This document shows positions 16,866 to 25,259 of a stretch of DNA of 64,000 bases, piece after piece. Source of the stretch: Anaerolineae bacterium (GTDB taxonomy: Bacteria; Chloroflexota; Anaerolineae; UBA4142; SHND01); NCBI GenBank assembly GCA_020851635.1, contig JADZCJ010000083.1, positions 1-64,000 on the forward strand, read 5' to 3'. The stretch's first letter is position 1; every line of letters begins with the position of its first letter. Under the pieces are notes generated by a model. It had not been told where the DNA came from. It did no database searches and saw only the letters and a list, made by a program, of their open reading frames with translations. The translations under genes were made by a program, and so were the position numbers.

Positions 16866-17540
16866 TCAGGCGCGCAGCGCCAGCGCGGCAGCATCCAAGA
16901 CTACAATCTCCTGCCCATGAATCTCGATCAATCCATCGTGTTCCAACTTTTTCAGCGCGCGCCATGCAACTTCGCGCGCCGTGCCAACCATCGCCGCAAG
17001 CTCTTGGCGTGTGAGGGGTCGTTCCAGTTTCGGATGCGGCGGCGAGGTGTCATCGCCAACCACCTGTTCGAGCAAGACATGGCACACCCGCGCCGTGACA
17101 TCTTTGAATGCCAGATCATTGGCGAGCGCCGCCAGTTTTCGCAGCCGCGCGCTGACCAGATTCAAAAGCACATTCAAAACACTCGGATACTGCGCGATCA
17201 ACTGGCGGGCTGCGCCCGGCGCAAACCGATAGACGACGACGGGGGTCATTGTTTTCGCCGTGACCGCGTGCGTGCCGCCGTCAAATAACGGAATCGGATC
17301 GAGCACATCGCCGTGACCGAGCAGATCGAGAATCTGTTCCTTGTCTCCGCACGCTTTGCAGAGCTTGATATTGCCTGACTTGATGACATGCAAACCGCTG
17401 AATGGGGTGTTTTCTTTGAGCACAAACTTGCGCGCGCCAAAACTCACCTCGGTCATGTTGGCGTAAAGCATTCGCTGGTCGGCGGGCGCAAGATCAGCCC
17501 AGAGGGACACCGTCTCAAACGGTTGCGCGTTTCCGGTCAT
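16866..17540 (-). CDS. Crp/Fnr-family transcriptional regulator 3
   Basis: This 224-residue regulator has an effector barrel (GLHVIKSGNIKLCKACGDKEQ; a CxxC pair near residue 60) and a C-terminal Crp-type helix-turn-helix with LTRQELAAMVGTAREVAWRAL. ATG 17540 was chosen over a longer frame because the upstream extension overlaps the stop of regulator 4. It sits directly upstream of nosZ in the same direction, so control of the nos operon is the natural hypothesis. The CxxC could bind metal or form a disulfide, but this is speculative. Confidence 0.9.
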   Translation of the reverse strand: MTGNAQPFETVSLWADLAPADQRMLYANMTEVSFGARKFVLKENTPFSGLHVIKSGNIKLCKACGDKEQILDLLGHGDVLDPIPLFDGGTHAVTAKTMTPVVVYRFAPGAARQLIAQYPSVLNVLLNLVSARLRKLAALANDLAFKDVTARVCHVLLEQVVGDDTSPPHPKLERPLTRQELAAMVGTAREVAWRALKKLEHDGLIEIHGQEIVVLDAAALALRA

Positions 17541-17580
17541 GATTCCACTACCTTTTCTTGAGGCGCAGTATAGAAAAGGA

Positions 17581-17609
17581 TGTGACTTGCATCTAGGATT
17601 AAAGTCACA
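17581..17609. promoter_or_regulatory. Crp-like inverted repeat between two crp genes
   Basis: TGTGACTT (17581-17588) and AAGTCACA (17602-17609) form a perfect 8-bp dyad with a 13-bp spacer. TGTGA/TCACA is the classic Crp half-site, though the spacing is longer than the usual 6 bp. It lies 41 bp upstream of the regulator 3 start and overlaps the last codon of regulator 4. Confidence 0.45.
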
Positions 17610-18321
17610 CATTACGCGCAGATTCATGACCAATTAACTGCTCGAGCTGGGGAAGGTCAAAGAGGGTGATATGCTTGCCGTCGGCTTGCAGCAGCCCTTG
17701 GCGTTCGAACTGAAGAAGCGTCCGCGCGATAACTGCCCGGTCCGTGCCCACACACGAGGCAACGAGCTCTTGGGTCAGGTCAAGGTCCATTTCAACGCCG
17801 CGCGCCGTAGCAACCCCGTTTGTGTGGGCGTATTCCACAAGCGCCGCCGCCACGCGCACACGAATACAGTGCAGCGCCAGCGCGGAGGTGAGGCGCGCAA
17901 AATGGCGATAGCGGTCCGCCATCATCTTGCCAAACGCCATCCCCAGTTCCGCATCGCCGATCATTTGCTCAGCCACAAGATTTTTGTTCAACAGACGAAG
18001 GGTCACGGGTTCCAGCGCCTGCGCCGAGATGGGACTTGATTCGCCATCGAACAGGGGACACGTGCCAAGACAAAAACGGTCTGTCGTCCGCACGATGCAC
18101 ACTGTCAATTCATGCCCGTCCGGGGCGGTCTTGTATAGGCGCACCCGTCCCCGTTCGAGAAACCACAAATATTGGCTGGGTTCCCCTTCCGAGAAAATGT
18201 GCTCGCCCTTGTCATAGGTGCAGGTCAGCGTTATTTTGCCGAGAATTCGCCGTTCCAGGTCCGAGAGGTGCGCAAACGCCGGCGATGCCGCATCCAGCCG
18301 GGTGGGGATGGTTTTTCCCAT
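17605..18321 (-). CDS. Crp/Fnr-family transcriptional regulator 4
   Basis: This 238-residue protein has a cNMP-type barrel (YDKGEHIFSEGEPSQYLWFLE; PDGHELTVCIV) and a C-terminal helix-turn-helix with LTQELVASCVGTDRAVIART. Three cysteines cluster in the barrel region (VCIV, FCLGTC) and one lies near residue 34, which could form a metal or redox site. It is the first gene of the minus-strand run that leads through regulator 3 to nosZ. The tandem pair suggests a layered response to oxygen and nitrogen oxides. The ligand is unknown. Confidence 0.9.
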   Translation of the reverse strand: MGKTIPTRLDAASPAFAHLSDLERRILGKITLTCTYDKGEHIFSEGEPSQYLWFLERGRVRLYKTAPDGHELTVCIVRTTDRFCLGTCPLFDGESSPISAQALEPVTLRLLNKNLVAEQMIGDAELGMAFGKMMADRYRHFARLTSALALHCIRVRVAAALVEYAHTNGVATARGVEMDLDLTQELVASCVGTDRAVIARTLLQFERQGLLQADGKHITLFDLPQLEQLIGHESARNV

Positions 18322-18395
18322 ACACGCCAATCTAGCCGAGCGGGGCGGTTGTGCAAAGTGATATTTGTCATCTCAAAAGGGGGTGATATGCCCGC

Positions 18396-18427
18396 GCGGG
18401 GAACGAAACGGCGTTCGTTCCTTACCG
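18396..18427 (+). repeat. 32-bp dispersed repeat, copy 2
   Basis: This is identical over 32 bp to the reverse complement of 9690-9721 and contains the same 8-bp stem hairpin. It is followed by GTGACGCACACCC; a matching GACGCACACCC occurs at 9765-9775 near copy 1. It is placed between the divergent Crp/Fnr 4 and MalT/LuxR-type genes. Confidence 0.8.
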
Positions 18428-18489
18428 TCCAAAATCGTGACGCACACCCGTTGTTTTGCGGCAATTAGCGGCGCAATGGGGCGATATGC

Positions 18490-18495
18490 TATAAT
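18490..18495 (+). promoter_or_regulatory. Candidate -10 element for the MalT/LuxR gene
   Basis: A perfect TATAAT lies 64 bp before the ATG at 18559. No clear -35 hexamer is found at 16-18 bp spacing (nearest are TTAGCG and GCGGCG), so a promoter here is only plausible. Confidence 0.35.
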
Positions 18496-18558
18496 CGTTC
18501 AGCTTGCAGACCGGTTTCTGCTGCAATTCTCTCGGCAGGCGGCAGCGCTTTGCAGAAC

Positions 18559-21291
18559 ATGCCCATACTGAATTTACGACTTGCCACCAAGACTCGGATC
18601 CCACGCCCCATCGGCTATTTGCTCGAGCGACCCCGCTTGCTGCGCTTGCTCGACCATTCTCTTGATGTGCCGCTTACCATCCTCAGCGCTCCGGCGGGTT
18701 TTGGCAAGACCAATCTACTCTGCCAATGGCTCGCCTATCGCCGGGACCGGAATACTCCCCGCGTATGCGGGGCATGGCTCTCGCTTGACGAGCATGACGA
18801 GAATCCAAGAAACTTTTTGTCCTATTTTGTCGCCGCCTTGCGCACCGTCTACCCGGATGGCTTTGCCGCTACGGAAAAGTTGCTCTCTTCATCCCAAATT
18901 TCATCCGAACAGACGATCCTGGTTTCGCTTGTGAATGAGCTGGATGAGCTTGGCGCGCAGGGTCAAGCCAAAAAGGAACATCTGGTTCTGGTCCTCGACG
19001 ACTATCATTTGGTCAACAATGACGCCGTCAACTCGCTGCTGTCCGCGATCCTGCGCCATCCCCCCCAACGCCTGCATCTTGTGCTGTGCTGCCGTCACGA
19101 CCCCGCCTTGCCGCTGTCCCGCTGGCGCACCGAGAACCGCTTGCTCGAATTGCGCCCCGAGGACCTGCGGTTTAATCGAACTGAAACCGAGCAGTTTTTG
19201 CGGCAAGCTGTTTCGATTGACTGGACCCCGGCACAGCTCGACGCGCTGGATACCCGGACCGAAGGATGGGCGGCGGCTTTGCGGCTTGTCACCCTGACGG
19301 TGCATGACGCGGCAGGGGCAGACCGCATTGCCGGAGCGCATACTCTTCACCATCATCATTTGATGAATTATCTGCTGGATGAAGTCATCGCCCGGCTGCC
19401 CGCACAATTGGAATCGTGTCTCATCAAGATTTCGATTCTCGATCGTTTCAATGCCGAACTGTGCCAGCAAGTCTGTGCGGAGATGGGAGAATCCGGCGTC
19501 CGGTTTATTGCAGAACTGCAGCGCGCCAATATCTTTTTGGTGGGTCTCGACGAAGCGGGGACCTGGTTTCGCTTTCATACTCTATTCCAAGAGACGCTGC
19601 GGTCGCAACTGGCTCTGCGCTACGACGATCTTGAGCGCGCGGCGCTTCACAAGCGCGCGATGGCGTGGTTCGCCAGAAACAATTTCATCGAGGAGGCGCT
19701 GGCACACGCTTTTGCAGCCGATGACATTACCGGCGCGGCAGAGTTGGTTGCGACACATCGCCATCGGCTGATGGACGCGGAGCAATGGCAGCGCCTGGAA
19801 CATTGGCTTGCAATGTTTTGCGACGACAACCTGGCGTGCTTTCCGGACCTGCTTTTGGCAAAAGCGTGGGTGATGCGTGTCACACGGTTTGATTTGACGA
19901 TCACCGCGGCTCTGGCGCGGCAAGCATCCGACCTTGTCCCCAAGACTGACCTTGCGCCTGACCTTCGCAAGGCGCTGCAAGCGGAAGCTGATGTTCTCCT
20001 CGGCATGGACCTGTATCGTAGCGCGGCAGACGCAGACCAATTTATATCAATCGGAAAGCAGGCATTGGAAGCGGCGCCCGCGCAGCGATATACAATCCGG
20101 AGCAATGCGTACATCCTCATGGCAACCGGCTATCAGACAAAAGGGGAAATTCGAAACGCGCTCGAGGGCTTGCGGCGTTACCGGACAGAAGAAGTCCTGT
20201 CGGGCTATGCCGACCGCAGACGGGCATTTGTAAGTGAAGCCCTCATCCAGTGGTTGGCGGGCAATCTGCCGGCAATGCTCGAGTTGACAAAAGCGCCGGT
20301 CGGGCGTGAGGCGAGCGAGAGCTTGCTTTATTTCGACACAGACAGTTGGAGACATTACCTGCGCGCGGCTGCCAGTTACCAGCGAGATGACCTGAAAACC
20401 GCAGAGACACACGCCGCGTTTTTGTTGAATGACCCAAACCCCTCCGGCAGCTTTCGTCCGATGCTGGAAAGCATGTTCATCCTGGCATCAGTTTATCAGG
20501 CGCGCAAGATGCCCGAGCGCGCTGTCGAAGTGTTGGAGGAAGCGCTCAGTTGGACCATGGAAAAACACAGCGACATGCTGTCCGAAAGCGTCCGGGCATT
20601 TCGGGCACAACTGGCGCTGATGCAGGGTGACATGGTCACCGCCAATCGGTGGCTCGCCGGGTATACGGATGCAGGGGCTTTTGGCGTATTTTCGGGTTTC
20701 AATGTGCCGTTTCTATCGGCGATCAGAATATGGATTGCCCAAAACAGCCCCGAAAGCCGTCAACGAGCTGCCGAATTGCTGGCACGCCTCCAAGAGCATC
20801 TCACCATGACACACAATGCGCGGTTTCTCATCGAGGTCTATGCCCTGTGGGCGATGCTTTACGAAAGTCGGGGTGATCGGGCACGGGCGCTCGAAATGCT
20901 CAAGCAAGCGACTGTGCTTGGCGAACCCGGCGGGTTTATCCGCCTCTATGTTGATTTGGGCGAACCGATGTCAAGATTGTTGGCAGAGCTCGCGCGGCGC
21001 GAGCGCGCCTCGGACTATATCAAAACGGTCCTGGCTGTCTTTCAAAAAACCTACTCGCCGCCGCAACCGGCACAGTCGGCGGCGTTGATCGAGCCATTGT
21101 CCGCCCGAGAGTTTGTCGTTTTGCAACTCCTCGCCAAGCGTTTTTCCAACAAGGAAATCGCCCAGGAACTGATCATTTCTCCCCTGACCGTCAAGGCGCA
21201 CACAGAGCACATTTACCAAAAACTTGGCGTAAACTCACGACAGGATGCGGTCAAACTCGCCATCGAACTGGGATTACTCCCGCACGCCTGA
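18559..21291 (+). CDS. MalT/LAL-type LuxR transcriptional activator
   Basis: This is a 910-residue STAND-class regulator. Residues 44-51 form a Walker A motif (APAGFGKT), followed by the NACHT/AAA-like NTPase region (LVLVLDDYHLV is the Walker B). A TPR-like helical array occupies roughly 330-830. The C-terminal 65 residues carry a LuxR helix-turn-helix (LSAREFVVLQLLAKRFSNKEI). ATG 18559 is used; a TTG three codons upstream is possible. Such proteins activate genes after binding an inducer and ATP. It is transcribed away from the nos locus and has no obvious target operon beside it. Confidence 0.9.
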   Translation: MPILNLRLATKTRIPRPIGYLLERPRLLRLLDHSLDVPLTILSAPAGFGKTNLLCQWLAYRRDRNTPRVCGAWLSLDEHDENPRNFLSYFVAALRTVYPDGFAATEKLLSSSQISSEQTILVSLVNELDELGAQGQAKKEHLVLVLDDYHLVNNDAVNSLLSAILRHPPQRLHLVLCCRHDPALPLSRWRTENRLLELRPEDLRFNRTETEQFLRQAVSIDWTPAQLDALDTRTEGWAAALRLVTLTVHDAAGADRIAGAHTLHHHHLMNYLLDEVIARLPAQLESCLIKISILDRFNAELCQQVCAEMGESGVRFIAELQRANIFLVGLDEAGTWFRFHTLFQETLRSQLALRYDDLERAALHKRAMAWFARNNFIEEALAHAFAADDITGAAELVATHRHRLMDAEQWQRLEHWLAMFCDDNLACFPDLLLAKAWVMRVTRFDLTITAALARQASDLVPKTDLAPDLRKALQAEADVLLGMDLYRSAADADQFISIGKQALEAAPAQRYTIRSNAYILMATGYQTKGEIRNALEGLRRYRTEEVLSGYADRRRAFVSEALIQWLAGNLPAMLELTKAPVGREASESLLYFDTDSWRHYLRAAASYQRDDLKTAETHAAFLLNDPNPSGSFRPMLESMFILASVYQARKMPERAVEVLEEALSWTMEKHSDMLSESVRAFRAQLALMQGDMVTANRWLAGYTDAGAFGVFSGFNVPFLSAIRIWIAQNSPESRQRAAELLARLQEHLTMTHNARFLIEVYALWAMLYESRGDRARALEMLKQATVLGEPGGFIRLYVDLGEPMSRLLAELARRERASDYIKTVLAVFQKTYSPPQPAQSAALIEPLSAREFVVLQLLAKRFSNKEIAQELIISPLTVKAHTEHIYQKLGVNSRQDAVKLAIELGLLPHA

Positions 21292-21435
21292 TTGAGCTGC
21301 CCTCTCTATTTTCCCCTATTTTTCTGCCTGCTCGTCGCTTGCCTGCCCCCGCAACAAAAACGCGCTTACATACTCGAGCGCGGCTTACTGCCAGAATACG
21401 CCGAATAGGAGGATGACTCCTCCCCAGTCTCTGGT

Positions 21436-21455
21436 ACTATAAGTATGCTTATAGT
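21436..21455. promoter_or_regulatory. AT-rich 8-bp dyad
   Basis: ACTATAAG and CTTATAGT are perfect complements with TATG between them. They lie about 90 bp upstream of the small gene at 21545, in a 253-bp region otherwise without recognisable features. An operator or promoter element is possible. Confidence 0.3.
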
Positions 21456-21544
21456 CAGAATTTAGTCGGACTGCCCGGTTGGCAAGGGGTCTCTTGTGCC
21501 AATGAGACTCGTTTTGTCTGTCGAATCAGTCGGAAAAGCTTGAT

Positions 21545-21808
21545 ATGATGCCAGCAGAATTACCGAGGCGGCGGGTCAGGGCGGACGAGCGCGCGATGTA
21601 TTTGATTCGCGTTGTCGGCGACGTAGATGTCCGATGGCTTGATTACTTTAGTGATCTTTCCATCGCCGTCGTCGCAATTCCCGACAATGTCAGCATATCC
21701 ACACTGTGCACGCACAACTCGGACCAAGCCGAGATTGTGGGCATTCTAAATAGCTTGTATCAATACGGCTATCCCCTGATCTCTCTCCAGCGAATCGGGG
21801 ATGCCTGA
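21545..21808 (+). CDS. Small conserved hypothetical protein
   Basis: This is a protein of up to 87 residues. From MYLIRVVGDVDVRWLDYFSDLSI through the DQAEIVGILNSLYQYGYPLISLQRI ending it follows a pattern I recall from many small unannotated Chloroflexota and cyanobacterial proteins: Y-I-V-G-LD-W, later DQA-hGLL-hGhPLhSh. These often lie beside transport or regulatory genes. Relatives usually begin near the methionine at residue 18, so ATG 21596 is an alternative start giving 70 residues. Neither start has a clear ribosome-binding site. The function is unknown. Confidence 0.6.
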   Translation: MMPAELPRRRVRADERAMYLIRVVGDVDVRWLDYFSDLSIAVVAIPDNVSISTLCTHNSDQAEIVGILNSLYQYGYPLISLQRIGDA

Positions 21809-21874
21809 GCGCATGGGGAATCAAACGTTCCGGCGCTTGATTCACCGTGCCTGTTCACGAAAGGAATAAAAGAA

Positions 21875-22363
21875 ATGGCAACACTTGCCGTTCTCAAGTT
21901 CGAAACCGTTAATGGGGCGCAGACGATGCTCGCGACACTCCAGGAGCTGCAAAAGCAGCAAATTATTCAGATTCAGGATGCTGCCATTGTGTCCTGGGCT
22001 GAAGGAGCTAAAAAACCAAAGACCCAGCAGCTTCAAAACCTGACCGGCGCGGGAGCGGTTGGCGGCGCGTTTTGGGGTATGTTGTTTGGCTTGCTCTTTT
22101 TTGTCCCATTTCTCGGACTTGCCATCGGCGCGGCGATGGGCGCGATTGCCGGGCATTTTTCGGACTATGGCATTGACGACAAATTTATCGCTTCGGTGCG
22201 CGACAAGATCACTCCCGGAACGTCCGCTTTGTTCCTGCTCACATCCGGCGCGGTCATGGACAAGCTGGTGGCTGCCGTCAAGAACCAAAAGTTTGAACTG
22301 ATTCAGACCAACCTCTCACAGGAACAAGAAAACAAACTGCGGGAAGCGTTTGGCGAGGGCTAA
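21875..22363 (+). CDS. DUF1269-family membrane-associated protein
   Basis: This 162-residue protein has an N-terminal ferredoxin-like alpha/beta part (residues 1-55). A glycine/alanine-rich hydrophobic hairpin follows (GAGAVGGAFWGMLFGLLFF, about 60-100), then a second alpha/beta segment (TPGTSALFLLTSGAVMDKL). This is the DUF1269 layout. Functions are unknown; the family is common beside stress and transport genes. A second, longer family member lies at 26280-27095 inside the arginine deiminase region. Confidence 0.8.
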   Translation: MATLAVLKFETVNGAQTMLATLQELQKQQIIQIQDAAIVSWAEGAKKPKTQQLQNLTGAGAVGGAFWGMLFGLLFFVPFLGLAIGAAMGAIAGHFSDYGIDDKFIASVRDKITPGTSALFLLTSGAVMDKLVAAVKNQKFELIQTNLSQEQENKLREAFGEG

Positions 22364-22373
22364 ACAACATTCC

Positions 22374-22403
22374 AGCCGGGTTCTGCGCGGTCAGAATCCG
22401 GCT
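22374..22403 (+). terminator. Hairpin after the DUF1269 gene
   Basis: A 12-bp stem (22374-22385 with 22392-22403, one G-U pair) has a 6-nt loop and lies just past the stop. The T-run is missing (CTGTCATT follows), so termination may be weak. Confidence 0.45.
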
Positions 22404-22435
22404 CTGTCATTCAACCATTCAGAGGGGCACAACCA

Positions 22436-23353
22436 ATGGGCAAAAAAAAGCAAGAGAAAAAGCTGAAAAAGCAGGAAAAGAAAGAACTCGAGCGCCAGAA
22501 AAAGGCGGAACAAGAGCGGCTGGTACGCGCCGCAGAATTGGCGGGAGCGGGCGGCGAAGCGTCATCCGGCGAACCCAAGCCCAAAATGAAGCGCAAAGAG
22601 TTTGACGAGGAAATGGAAAAAATGCAGATCGAGCTGGTCAAACTCCAGGAATGGGTGAAACATACCGGCGCCAAAGTGTGCGTGCTGTTTGAAGGACGCG
22701 ATGCGGCAGGCAAGGGCGGCATCATCAAGCGCATCACCGAACGCACCAGTCCACGCGTGTTCCGCGTGGTTGCGCTTCCCTCTCCGACCGAACGCGAAAA
22801 ATCGCAAATGTATATCCAGCGCTACCTGCCGCATCTGCCCGCCGCGGGTGAGGTTATTCTATTTGACCGCAGCTGGTACAACCGCGCGGGCGTCGAGCGC
22901 GTGATGGGGTTTGCCACTCCGGAACAGGTCGAAACATTTCTCAAGTTCACGCCCGCCGTCGAACGCGCCATCATTTCGTCGGGGGTCATCCTGGTCAAAT
23001 ACTGGCTCGAAGTGAGCAAGGAAAACCAGACCGAACGCTTTATGGAACGCATTGACGACTATCGCAAGATCTGGAAACTCAGCCCTATGGATCTCGAAAG
23101 TCACCGGCGCTGGTATGATTTTTCGCGCGCGCGTGACGCCATGTTCGAGGCGACCGACACACCCGAATCTCCCTGGTATGTGGTGGACGCGAACGACCAG
23201 CGCCGGGCGCGGCTCAACTGCATCACGCATTTGCTCAGTTTGATTCCTTATTATGAGGTCCCACACGAAAAACCGGTCCTGCCCGACCGCGAGGGATCGG
23301 ACGGTTATCAGGAATCCAAGCATCCGTTCCGTTATGTGCCCAGCAAGTATTAA
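22436..23353 (+). CDS. ppk2: Polyphosphate kinase 2 (PPK2)
   Basis: This 305-residue kinase transfers phosphate between polyphosphate and nucleotides. The first 60 residues are extremely rich in Lys and Glu and probably disordered. The core follows with Walker A (FEGRDAAGKGGI, near residue 85) and the lid/catalytic region DRSWYNRAGVERVMGF (near 140). VLVKYWLEVSKENQTERF and LESHRRWYDFSRARD are typical of PPK2. It follows the DUF1269 gene by 72 bp. The direction of phosphate flow (NDP or NMP phosphorylation) cannot be decided from sequence here. Confidence 0.95.
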   Translation: MGKKKQEKKLKKQEKKELERQKKAEQERLVRAAELAGAGGEASSGEPKPKMKRKEFDEEMEKMQIELVKLQEWVKHTGAKVCVLFEGRDAAGKGGIIKRITERTSPRVFRVVALPSPTEREKSQMYIQRYLPHLPAAGEVILFDRSWYNRAGVERVMGFATPEQVETFLKFTPAVERAIISSGVILVKYWLEVSKENQTERFMERIDDYRKIWKLSPMDLESHRRWYDFSRARDAMFEATDTPESPWYVVDANDQRRARLNCITHLLSLIPYYEVPHEKPVLPDREGSDGYQESKHPFRYVPSKY

Positions 23354-23432
23354 TGCGCATATCTTGTCGTCCAACCCGCTCAGACCGTCTCAACGAATGG
23401 ACCGTGAGCGGATTGGATGATGGGAGGTTGAA

Positions 23433-24932
23433 ATGGCTACTGCTACAGCGGGCGAGACACAAAAAGAAAAACGGAAATTCACATTTCCGACGGCATACAC
23501 AATCCTCGCGCTCTTGATCGTCGTGTTTGCGCTGCTGACCTTTGTCATTCCCGCAGGGAGATATGACACGGGACCGGACGGCGCGCCGATTCCCGGCACG
23601 TATCACGCGGTCGAGCCAAACCCGCAAAGTCTCCAGGCGATGTTGCTCGCGCCGATTAACGGCATGTACGGCATCGAAGACCGCCAGGGCTATGTCAATG
23701 TGTACAACACCGGCGCATTGTATGGCGCGATTGATGTGGCGTTATTCATCCTAATGATCGGCGGGTTTCTTGGCATCACGATGAAAACGGGCGCGATTGA
23801 CGCGGGTATCACGGCGCTCGTCCAACGGCTGGGCACGAATGGCAAATTGCTTATTCCGATCATGATGTGTGTTTTCGCGGCAGGCGGCACGTCGTATGGG
23901 ATGGCGGAAGAATCGCTTGCGTTTTATCCGCTCATCATTGCCGCGCTGATCGCGTTGGGCTATGATGCGATAACAGGTGTTGCCGTCGTGATGCTCGGCG
24001 CGGGGATTGGCGTGCTTGGTTCGACCATCAATCCCTTTGCCACAGGCGTCGCCACCGGCATTGCGGGGATTCCGCTGACCGAAGGGCTCATTTACCGAAT
24101 TCTGATTCTGGTCGCGTGTCTTGCCATCGGTATCTGGTGGGTGATGCGGTACGCGGCAAAGGTCAAAGCCGACCCGACCAAATCGTTCGTCGCGGACATG
24201 CGAGCCAAAAATGAGGAACACTTTTTGCGCGGCGGCGCGCAAGCCGAAGCGCCCGAATTTACAACCCAGCGCAAAGTGATTCTGGGTCTGTTTATTCTCG
24301 CGTTTGTCGTCATGATCATTGGCGTGATTCCGTGGGGCGACCTCGGCATCAACCGCATTGCGACGCGCTATTGGTGGTTTGCGGAATTGTCCGCATTGTT
24401 CCTGGTGTTTGGCATCATTATCGGGCTTGTCGCGCGGATGAAAGAAGGCGACTTGATCAGCAATTTCATCGCGGGTGCGGCAGACATGGTGGGCGTCGCG
24501 CTCGTGGTCGCGTTGGCGCGCGGCATCACGGTGATCATGAACAACGGTCTGATTATTGACACGGTGCTCTATTGGTGCGAATCGCTGCTGGCGGGCTTGG
24601 GCGGGGTGGCTTTTATCAACGTAATCTTTTTGTTGTATCTGCCGCTCTCGTTCCTGGTCCCCTCGTCGTCCGGTCTGGCGACTCTCACCATGCCGATCAT
24701 GGCGCCGCTTGCAAGCTTTGCGGGAGTGCCCGAGAACCTCGTCGTGACCGCATACCAGTCGGCGTCCGGCTTGCTGAATCTGTTCACGCCGACGTTTGCC
24801 GTCGTCACGGGCGCTCTGATCATCGGACGCGTGCCGATTGCGACGTGGTGGAAATTTGTCTTGCCGCTGGTCGTGATTCTGGGCGTGATCATTATGGTGG
24901 TGCTCTCGATCGGCGTTATCGTCCAGGTTTGA
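23433..24932 (+). CDS. YfcC-family basic amino acid carrier
   Basis: This 499-residue transporter has about 12 or 13 hydrophobic segments. The N-terminal FTFPTAYTILALLIVVF-FVIPAGRYD pattern and the AGGTSYGMAEESLAFYPLI and PSSSGLATLTMPIMAPLASF motifs identify the YfcC / C4-dicarboxylate-carrier-like (IT) family. Members next to arginine deiminase genes are commonly annotated as arginine/ornithine exchangers. A GGGAGG site precedes the ATG. It lies 327 bp upstream of arcB, so it may supply arginine or export ornithine, but substrate assignment rests on context. Confidence 0.85.
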   Translation: MATATAGETQKEKRKFTFPTAYTILALLIVVFALLTFVIPAGRYDTGPDGAPIPGTYHAVEPNPQSLQAMLLAPINGMYGIEDRQGYVNVYNTGALYGAIDVALFILMIGGFLGITMKTGAIDAGITALVQRLGTNGKLLIPIMMCVFAAGGTSYGMAEESLAFYPLIIAALIALGYDAITGVAVVMLGAGIGVLGSTINPFATGVATGIAGIPLTEGLIYRILILVACLAIGIWWVMRYAAKVKADPTKSFVADMRAKNEEHFLRGGAQAEAPEFTTQRKVILGLFILAFVVMIIGVIPWGDLGINRIATRYWWFAELSALFLVFGIIIGLVARMKEGDLISNFIAGAADMVGVALVVALARGITVIMNNGLIIDTVLYWCESLLAGLGGVAFINVIFLLYLPLSFLVPSSSGLATLTMPIMAPLASFAGVPENLVVTAYQSASGLLNLFTPTFAVVTGALIIGRVPIATWWKFVLPLVVILGVIIMVVLSIGVIVQV

Positions 24933-25259
24933 AATCCATCATCAGTGTCCCGCTGCCGGCAGAGTCGTCGCGGGACACTTTGGAATCGCGAGGCGACGAA
25001 CAGAGAATGGGCAGACTCGCGATTCGATAATCTATTCCGAGTCGCTTTTATTGACTGACACAAGGAAACGCGAATCTGCGCGAATTTGGGCTAATTTTGA
25101 TCCTTATTCGTGGTTACGCAAAGCGTAACAATGATTCGTGCCAAGCCGCAGTTTGGCGAAATTCGCGTTTCCCTCCGCGTTGTCGAGACCGAATCTGTCA
25201 GCTCATTAAAGCTTGATGGAATAATAGTGCAACAATATGCTAGGAAAGAGGAAAAAATC
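24933..25259. other. 327-bp gene-free region with nested hairpins upstream of arcB
   Basis: No gene is credible. Features in order are: a 10-bp stem at 24944-24953/24970-24979 followed by TT, a likely terminator for the YfcC gene; a 10-bp stem (GAATCGCGAG, 24983-24992/25016-25025); an outer 12-bp dyad (GGAAACGCGAAT at 25064-25075 with its complement at 25161-25172); and inside it GTTACGC AAA GCGTAAC (25113-25129). The nested last two resemble a degraded repetitive extragenic element. The arcB promoter must lie at the distal end. Confidence 0.6.
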
